Shown one piece after another: positions 59,018-64,000 of a DNA stretch of 64,000 bases. The notes below the pieces were generated by a model, which worked only from the letters and a program-made list of their open reading frames with translations, ran no database searches and was not told the origin of the DNA. Source of the DNA: an uncultured Prevotellaceae bacterium (GTDB lineage Bacteria > Bacteroidota > Bacteroidia > Bacteroidales > Bacteroidaceae); NCBI GenBank assembly GCA_902763615.1, contig CACWSX010000008.1, positions 16,340 to 80,339 of the forward strand. Direction: 5' to 3'. Positions within the stretch are counted from its first letter, which is position 1, and every line of letters starts with the position of its first letter. Made by a program: the position numbers and the translations under genes.

Positions 59018-59818
59018 ATGACGGAAGACGACAACAAGAAGATACGGGTTGAACTTGACCATGAGCATAAGGTTATTCACCTTGGCTGCTGGTTCTATGA
59101 CCTCAAAGGGGTTCTGATAGCAGAAGCCACAGATGAGGACAAAGAGAAATACCATTGTGGTAGGTTTATGACTTATCCCATTGTCGATGACGATTGGGAA
59201 GTGCGTGAAGACGATTGCATCAAAGACGGCATCGCTGATCTTGTCGTTGGCAAAAAGGGAGAAACGGTTCCCTTGTTTAAACTCCAACATGTTCTTGACC
59301 TCAACGCAGAAGAGCGCAGTGGTGACTATTCTGACATTCTCATTGATGCAGAACACCATGGCATCACCGTTTCCAATCGTATGCAGGATAATCCGCAGGA
59401 AGAACTTCCTGAGACGATATTTCTCGAAATATACAGAATTAGGAACACGGACTCATTCAGTATCTATTCTTACGAGGACGGTTATTACATTCCTCGCAGG
59501 GATTGTCATGTCGGGAAAGACGGCAAACTGTATCAGGGTACAAAAGAGGACGAGAATGAGAACAGTCAATATCGGCAGATTGTCTATCAGATAGCAGAAG
59601 ATGTCAATGGTCTCTCCTGGTTCTTCAACAAGCACAATCTGAGGGTTCGCTGCTTAAGGGCCAGATATTATGACGATTCACAAAACGATGACCTTAGAAT
59701 ACCCGATGACTGGCATATAGCCGTCAAGACGTTGGAGGATGACATTAACAAGGAAATAGCACAGAGGCAGGAAGAATACCCTGATGACTATTTCCGTTCT
59801 AAACGACCAATCATGTAA
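59018..59818 (+). CDS. Unknown acidic protein
   Basis: A 266-residue soluble protein (starts MTEDDNKKIRVELDHEHKV) with many Asp/Glu residues, a central domain containing FLEIYRIRNTDSFSIYSYEDGYYIP and a C-terminal helical part. It has no membrane segment or signal. I recognise no family. It lies between a 42-residue peptide and a TPR protein in the same operon, 2 bp before the TPR gene. It could be a partner of the TPR protein. Confidence 0.65.
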   Translation: MTEDDNKKIRVELDHEHKVIHLGCWFYDLKGVLIAEATDEDKEKYHCGRFMTYPIVDDDWEVREDDCIKDGIADLVVGKKGETVPLFKLQHVLDLNAEERSGDYSDILIDAEHHGITVSNRMQDNPQEELPETIFLEIYRIRNTDSFSIYSYEDGYYIPRRDCHVGKDGKLYQGTKEDENENSQYRQIVYQIAEDVNGLSWFFNKHNLRVRCLRARYYDDSQNDDLRIPDDWHIAVKTLEDDINKEIAQRQEEYPDDYFRSKRPIM

Positions 59819-59820
59819 GT

Positions 59821-61086
59821 ATGGCTGAGGTTAAACAAGATAAAATACAGGCCTTTCTTCAGCTGGCACGCGATGCTTTCCAGCAGAAAGACTTTGATGC
59901 CGCCACCGACCATCTTATCTCTGTCCTCCAGTTCGACAGCAGCAATAGTGAGGCCTTTGGCATCATGGGCGACATGGCACTCTCAAAGAAAGATTACAGT
60001 GCAGCCGAAGGCCACTATTTCCGTCAGCTTGAGTTTGACCCTCAGAGCTATGAGGCACACATAAACTTGGGACGATTGTATTGGGAACGTGCAGAGTACG
60101 ACAATGCCATCAGCGAGTTTAAGACGGCCTTGCAGCAGGATCATGATCACTCTCATGGCGACCCGTATCTGTACCTGGCATCTGTCTATTTAAGCCTCGG
60201 GAAATACGAAGAAGCATACGAGTGGCTTTACCGGCAGGTCTTTGAACTAAAAGGCGAGCAACCCGAGTCCGATAGGGATCTTTACAACCGGGCGTACTAT
60301 GGTGTTTCCAGCACTATCTGCCAGAATATGTCCATTAACGAGTTGGATGATCTCATTGGGCGGATAGAATCCAAATACAACGTTAACATAACCACACATC
60401 TCATTGTCAATCCCGATGCTCCGCTGATGCCATTCCGTAAGACAGATGAGCATAGTTATGAAATCGACTATGATCTCGATTCCGAGGACAAGTTCTATGA
60501 AGTGCTGAGTTCTTTGGTGCTGCTGGACAATTGCCTTGGTGGAGAGCATTTCGACTTCCATCATTTCCTAATGCCCACAGACGACGGAAAAGATCAGTTT
60601 GCAGTGATGGTCAGGAATACTATGATTCCAGACTCAACACTGTCACTGCCTGATTTGCTCGACTATCTGGTGCTGGATCTACGAACCAGTTTGATCCGTC
60701 TTTATACGGATGAAGCCATGCACAACATGCCTGAGTTCAAGAAATACCGTCCCATACTATGGCTTGGAATGGGAAATGCCATCGCCCAATCATACGACTA
60801 TATTAAGAAGCTGGAGCGAATCCATGCCCCTCGTCTTGTCATCTATGTCCACAAGGTGCTGTTGTACCTAAAGTCGGTACAACTCTATGAATACTTCAAG
60901 GCCTGCGACAAGAGAATTAATTTTCAGTCTGGATTCGTCGAGCACAAGATGGGATGCGCCATCTATAACGGCCACATGAGTATGAAGGATTCGGCAAAGC
61001 GCAGGGACTGGGCGGCATTCTACCGTTCATTTGTCAACCAGATCTGTCCTCCCCTCCGATATTACGTGAAACTATACGAGATTTAA
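59821..61086 (+). CDS. Tetratricopeptide-repeat protein
   Basis: A 421-residue cytoplasmic protein. The first 130 residues hold three to four TPRs (LARDAFQQKDFDAATDHLI, FGIMGDMALSKKDYSAAEGHY, HINLGRLYWERAEYDNAISEF, LASVYLSLGKYEEAYEWL). The remainder is a mixed alpha/beta domain of unknown function (LLDNCLGGEHFDFHHFLMP, AMHNMPEFKKYRPILWLGMG). It starts 2 bp after the preceding stop. Probable scaffold or chaperone function; no enzymatic motif is seen. Confidence 0.75.
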   Translation: MAEVKQDKIQAFLQLARDAFQQKDFDAATDHLISVLQFDSSNSEAFGIMGDMALSKKDYSAAEGHYFRQLEFDPQSYEAHINLGRLYWERAEYDNAISEFKTALQQDHDHSHGDPYLYLASVYLSLGKYEEAYEWLYRQVFELKGEQPESDRDLYNRAYYGVSSTICQNMSINELDDLIGRIESKYNVNITTHLIVNPDAPLMPFRKTDEHSYEIDYDLDSEDKFYEVLSSLVLLDNCLGGEHFDFHHFLMPTDDGKDQFAVMVRNTMIPDSTLSLPDLLDYLVLDLRTSLIRLYTDEAMHNMPEFKKYRPILWLGMGNAIAQSYDYIKKLERIHAPRLVIYVHKVLLYLKSVQLYEYFKACDKRINFQSGFVEHKMGCAIYNGHMSMKDSAKRRDWAAFYRSFVNQICPPLRYYVKLYEI

Positions 61087-61099
61087 AACGCAGAAATAA

Positions 61100-61573
61100 T
61101 CATAATAGTCTCTCTAATGCGGCTGCATCCAGCCGATATACCGTCCACTCCTTCATGGGCACGGCTCCAAGAGAGAGGTAGAAGTCGATGCTTGGCTGGT
61201 TCCAGTTCAAACACGACCACTCCATGCGTCCACAGTGATGCTCCCGTGCTATCTTGACAAGATGCAACAGTAATGCTTTACCATAGCCTTTGCCTCGATC
61301 ATCGGGCCAGACATACAAGTCTTCAAGATACAATCCAGAATGTCCTATGAACGTTGAAAAGTTGTAGAAGTATAGCGCGAAGCCAACCTCATGTCCGCCG
61401 ACGACAGCGAAAACGGCTTCTGCCCTGTGTTCATCAAACATTTCCCGTTCCAGTACATCTGCAGAGGTAATCACTTCATCCTCCATCTTCTCATATCGGG
61501 CAATACCCTTTATGAATTCCAATAACAACGGCACATCTTGCCGTTCAGCCTTGCGAATTACAACATTCATCAT
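61100..61573 (-). CDS. GNAT N-acetyltransferase (diamine acetyltransferase-like)
   Basis: A 157-residue acetyltransferase. It begins MMNVVIRKAERQDVPLLLEF. Motif A for acetyl-CoA is YLEDLYVWPDDRGKGYGKAL (the R/QxxGxG/A loop as RGKGYG), and the C-terminal WSCLNWNQPSIDFYLSLGA is typical of the spermidine/spermine N1-acetyltransferase-like group (FALYFYNFSTF, GHSGLYLEDL). ATG 61573 is used, although a GTG at 61591 overlaps the upstream stop (GTGA) and could be the true coupled start. Substrate is unproven. It ends 14 bp before the convergent TPR gene stop. Confidence 0.85.
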   Translation of the reverse strand: MMNVVIRKAERQDVPLLLEFIKGIARYEKMEDEVITSADVLEREMFDEHRAEAVFAVVGGHEVGFALYFYNFSTFIGHSGLYLEDLYVWPDDRGKGYGKALLLHLVKIAREHHCGRMEWSCLNWNQPSIDFYLSLGAVPMKEWTVYRLDAAALERLL

Positions 61574-61587
61574 ACTTCTTTCCCAGT

Positions 61588-62127
61588 TCACTTTACTTCA
61601 TCTTGATTAATCATACCTTTGAGGACATTTGCGTAATCATCACCTGCATCGTAATTCTCATTCGGCCCTCTGACAGCGAACAAATCAAGGCTATCAAAGT
61701 CGATACTCTCCGATTTACTTGGATTGGTTTTGCGTTCCTCATAAGGGATGTCGTTCTGTTGAAGCAGTGTCTGGAGATACCTGATATATTCCTCCAGACT
61801 CATCACCTTCTTCCTCATGTCGCGCATTTGGACAACTCTTTTGGGGAAAGTCTTGGTGAGCGTACCTCTCAACTGTTTTATCTCCACGTGCATCTTTTGA
61901 ATAGTAGCTTGTCGGTCTGGTTCCTCTGCGAGCCAGGCATCAGTTTTCTCCATTTTCTTTTGCAATAGCAGATTCTCCTCTTCAAGACCTTTGGCGTATT
62001 TCTCCAATGCTTCCAGACGTTTCAAGTCCTTGCGATAGGCCTCGATAATGTGCTTCATCCGCACCTCATAAGGAATATCGTCATCATTGAATGCACTCAC
62101 CTTCTTGGTATATTTCACATCATCCAT
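61588..62127 (-). CDS. Coiled-coil protein of unknown function
   Basis: A 179-residue soluble protein with a long helical coiled coil around residues 25-120 (DLKRLEALEKYAKGLEEENL, then LQKKMEKTDAWLAEEPD, VVQMRDMRKKVMSLEEYIRY) and an acidic tail (SESIDFDSLDLFAVRGPN). No family is recognised. It lies 4 bp after the membrane protein gene 62132-62899 and directly before the acetyltransferase gene, so it belongs to a leftward group of accessory genes. Confidence 0.65.
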   Translation of the reverse strand: MDDVKYTKKVSAFNDDDIPYEVRMKHIIEAYRKDLKRLEALEKYAKGLEEENLLLQKKMEKTDAWLAEEPDRQATIQKMHVEIKQLRGTLTKTFPKRVVQMRDMRKKVMSLEEYIRYLQTLLQQNDIPYEERKTNPSKSESIDFDSLDLFAVRGPNENYDAGDDYANVLKGMINQDEVK

Positions 62128-62131
62128 ACTG

Positions 62132-62899
62132 TCACTCCTTTAGGTTCTTCAGCCACTCGTTTTCCTTATCTTTGGACTTTTGGCAAATGCATGATATGCA
62201 TGTGGCCAGTAGTTTTATCAACGATCGATATCTCTTTAGGTACTCAGATCCCTCGTCAAAGTTGATAAGCATTGCCGAGAAAGCAAACTCTTCATCTCCT
62301 TCTACTCCAACGTCTATACTCTCAGGCATAAGGGAAGAAAGATACTTGATGGTGGAGCTAATGACTGGTTTGTCTATTGGATTCAAAGCATCGTGAAATT
62401 TTTTGTAGTCTGATAGAGCACACGCATCTTCGTTCATCTGGTCTGCAATAAACAGCAGACACTGACCCTCAGTTGTGATTGTCGCTATCTTGAACAGTTT
62501 CCCCATCTTCTCATAACAATGCTTCAGATCTTTGATGAAGATTGTTTTGAGTAATTGCCGCAGATAGGCATTGTCTGGCATTCTGTCACCTCCGGCATCT
62601 ATGGATTTCTCGTTGATCATATCGAAGAGACGCTGCTCTCTACTGAGTTCGCTCATCAGTGTTCTAAGTTGCATCACGCACTTCTTCAGCTCCGAGAACT
62701 CGTTTTCATCTATCAAAGGATCTGCAGGCTTAATCTCTTCAGGCAATACGTCTTCTACGGAAGTAATAGTAATGGATAGAGGAATCGACTTTTCTTTCTC
62801 ATGTGCCGATTCTATACATACAGACTTCCTGCTGGTACCTATGCTAACAATACCATAGAGAACAATAACGATTACTGCTATGATGATGAACCAAATCAT
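62132..62899 (-). CDS. Membrane-anchored protein of unknown function
   Basis: A 255-residue protein with one N-terminal membrane helix (residues 2-20, MIWFIIIAVIVIVLYGIVSI) and a helical cytoplasmic or periplasmic domain, including a long segment ELKKCVMQLRTLMSELSREQ. The C-terminal part has CISCICQKSKDKENEW. No known family. It starts 19 bp after the stop of the HTH/A1S_2505 gene and is probably in the same transcript. Confidence 0.65.
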   Translation of the reverse strand: MIWFIIIAVIVIVLYGIVSIGTSRKSVCIESAHEKEKSIPLSITITSVEDVLPEEIKPADPLIDENEFSELKKCVMQLRTLMSELSREQRLFDMINEKSIDAGGDRMPDNAYLRQLLKTIFIKDLKHCYEKMGKLFKIATITTEGQCLLFIADQMNEDACALSDYKKFHDALNPIDKPVISSTIKYLSSLMPESIDVGVEGDEEFAFSAMLINFDEGSEYLKRYRSLIKLLATCISCICQKSKDKENEWLKNLKE

Positions 62900-62917
62900 A
62901 GATGCCTTTCTTTGTTA

Positions 62918-63631
62918 TTACCAATTCGGTGGCAGCACGATATTCTCCACGTCATGAGCCTTCTCGAACAGCGGAGAGATTTCATCATCGGTGAATCCGG
63001 CGATGCCACAGCCGATGCGTGTAACAAGGAACGTCAGGTGCTGATGTTCTTTGGCGAACTGAATGAACTCATCCACATACGGACGGATTGTTTCTACGCC
63101 GCCCTGCATCGTTGGGATAGCATAGCTCTGACCTTGCAAACCGACCCCCTGGCCCATAATGGCTCCAAACTTGCGGTAGGCGATGTAGGCCGCCCCGCCG
63201 CCGTGCATACCCTTCAGGTTGCTGCCGAAGACAAAGATCTCGTTCGGCTGGAGTTCTGTGATAAACTCTGGTGTAGTACGTTTCGTTTCCATAACCATAT
63301 CCTCGCAAACAGAAAAATCCATATCCTCGTGTGCCATCGGCGCAGGCATTGCTGCCTCGCATGTTCGGGCCGCACCCATCGAAGCCTCGCGGCTGGCAAA
63401 GATGCGTTCGTCCATCACCTCCGGCATATCAAGATCCATGTCGAAGTTCTTCCTGAAATACGGCACGATGATCTGCTCCTTCAGTTTCTTATACTTCTGC
63501 GAGATAGCTGACGGGGTCATCCCCATCTGCGCTGCAATCTCCTTCGACTTAAATCCCTGCAACAACAGCATGTCGATAATCAGCCGTTCCTGACGGTCCA
63601 ACGGTGCATGGTCACACACGTCCTCTACCAT
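62918..63631 (-). CDS. Sigma-like HTH fused to an A1S_2505-type phage domain
   Basis: A 237-residue protein. The first 60 residues (PLDRQERLIIDMLLLQGFKS, then EIAAQMGMTPSAISQKYKKL) look like a sigma-70 region 4 HTH. A linker follows, then the C-terminal domain (about 125-237: ELQPNEIFVFGSNLKGMHGG, GGAAYIAYRKFGAIMGQGVGL, FLVTRIGCGIAGFTDDEI), recalled as the A1S_2505 family of phage non-structural proteins, a macrodomain-like fold. The ATG at 63631 overlaps the stop of the next upstream gene by 7 bp (ATGGTAG), and that gene resembles a sigma-70 region 2. The pair looks like a split or deleted sigma factor joined to a phage-type domain. Confidence 0.75.
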   Translation of the reverse strand: MVEDVCDHAPLDRQERLIIDMLLLQGFKSKEIAAQMGMTPSAISQKYKKLKEQIIVPYFRKNFDMDLDMPEVMDERIFASREASMGAARTCEAAMPAPMAHEDMDFSVCEDMVMETKRTTPEFITELQPNEIFVFGSNLKGMHGGGAAYIAYRKFGAIMGQGVGLQGQSYAIPTMQGGVETIRPYVDEFIQFAKEHQHLTFLVTRIGCGIAGFTDDEISPLFEKAHDVENIVLPPNW

Positions 63632-63858
63632 CCGAAATGATCCTCCAGCGGTTTCCAGTCGTGCTCCATCAGGTAGAGCGCATACTGGTGAGCCAGCGAC
63701 ATGAAGTCCAGGTTCTCCTTCTCGCGCAGCTGATACCGCTGGTCAAAGATGTTATAGCCCACCTGACAGTATCCGTAGAAATACTCACGGATAATGTCGG
63801 CATCACCCTCGCGGAAACCGCTCAGAATCTCTTCGTCTGACAGTCGCTGATAGTACAT
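63625..63858 (-). CDS. Sigma-70 region 2-like short protein
   Basis: A 77-residue protein MYYQRLSDEEILSGFREGDA, then IIREYFYGYCQVGYNIFDQRY and ENLDFMSLAHQYALYLMEHDW. The pattern is like region 2 of small sigma factors (D/E-rich start, FYGYC helix), but the protein stops after HFGW where a full sigma would continue. Its TAG overlaps the ATG of the HTH gene in another frame. Translational coupling, a programmed frameshift, or a deletion that cut one ancestral gene in two are all possible. Confidence 0.65.
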   Translation of the reverse strand: MYYQRLSDEEILSGFREGDADIIREYFYGYCQVGYNIFDQRYQLREKENLDFMSLAHQYALYLMEHDWKPLEDHFGW

Positions 63859-64000
63859 AACTCGATATTTTTGGCGAAATTACGAAAAATTTCTCATACT
63901 TGCTTAATTTTTCTGCAAATTCTTCTTTAAAGAGATAAAGACTAGTCAAAAAAGAAGTATTCACCATTTAAAATGTTACGATTATGCAAACGAATGATGT
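63859..64000. other. Right-edge intergenic region, possible start of a rightward gene
   Basis: An AT-rich stretch with no complete gene. On the minus strand CGTAATTTCG (around 63876-63885) is close to a -7 box for the sigma-like gene. On the plus strand ATG 63973 and ATG 63984 (MQTND...) could begin a gene that leaves the window; too little is visible to decide. Confidence 0.4.

Noticed and set aside
58740-64000. A direct repeat of the tRNA-Pro 3' end marking the right border of the mobile module
   Set aside because: I scanned for CCAGTAATCCCG-like sequence to the right and saw none, so no attR is claimed.

Overview
The window reads as chromosome of a gut- or rumen-type Prevotella relative (Bacteroidales, Prevotellaceae). 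The reasons are the recurrent Bacteroidetes promoter signature (TTTG or TTG, about 20 bp, then TAnnTTTG), a SusC/SusD pair, GldH, PorX and SprE/PorW homologues, and lipoproteins with Bacteroidetes-style lipoboxes. No species is claimed. All calls come from reading the sequence; no database search was run.

Left and centre (1-49.9 kb) are mostly core chromosome. In order: the tail of a DUF3987-like protein and an M15 peptidase; a deoxysugar operon (FucP-type permease, zinc dehydrogenase, secreted GH2 enzyme, RhaM-type mutarotase); a stand-alone IMP cyclohydrolase followed by the elongasome genes mreB-mreC-mreD-PBP2-rodA; a leftward operon metF-holB-ricT-gldH; a GH51 arabinofuranosidase; a lone receiver protein; tRNA-Lys; tdk and rsmI; two surface or envelope gene groups; a leftward SusC-SusD-lipoprotein locus with an M6 metalloprotease downstream (likely peptide or glycopeptide uptake); tadA and birA; pyrH; the phosphatidylethanolamine pair psd-pssA; dnaE-trxA; and a leftward operon aroA-small protein-sprE-porX-tsaE.

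Right of tRNA-Pro (50.1 kb) the character changes. A Rep_3-type replication initiator with 22-bp iterons and an AT-rich stretch (50.7-52.4 kb), a WYL regulator with an unknown partner, a TetR regulator, and a MobC/MobA relaxase pair (56.6-58.7 kb) form a plasmid-like mobilizable module. No integrase is visible. Downstream are uncharacterised accessory genes (58.9-63.9 kb), including a split sigma-like pair whose second half is fused to an A1S_2505-type phage domain.

The most notable signal is in that module. Two diverged copies of a roughly 170-nt non-coding element flank the TetR gene (54921-55108 and 55864-56035). Each lies directly behind a TAnnTTTG promoter. Between the copies, at least five base pairs change on both sides of a helix, including a pair in a candidate pseudoknot. 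The rep, WYL and mob units also begin with foldable leaders of about 155-165 nt. A second striking item is a 30-bp perfect inverted repeat, resembling a REP palindrome, sitting in frame inside birA.
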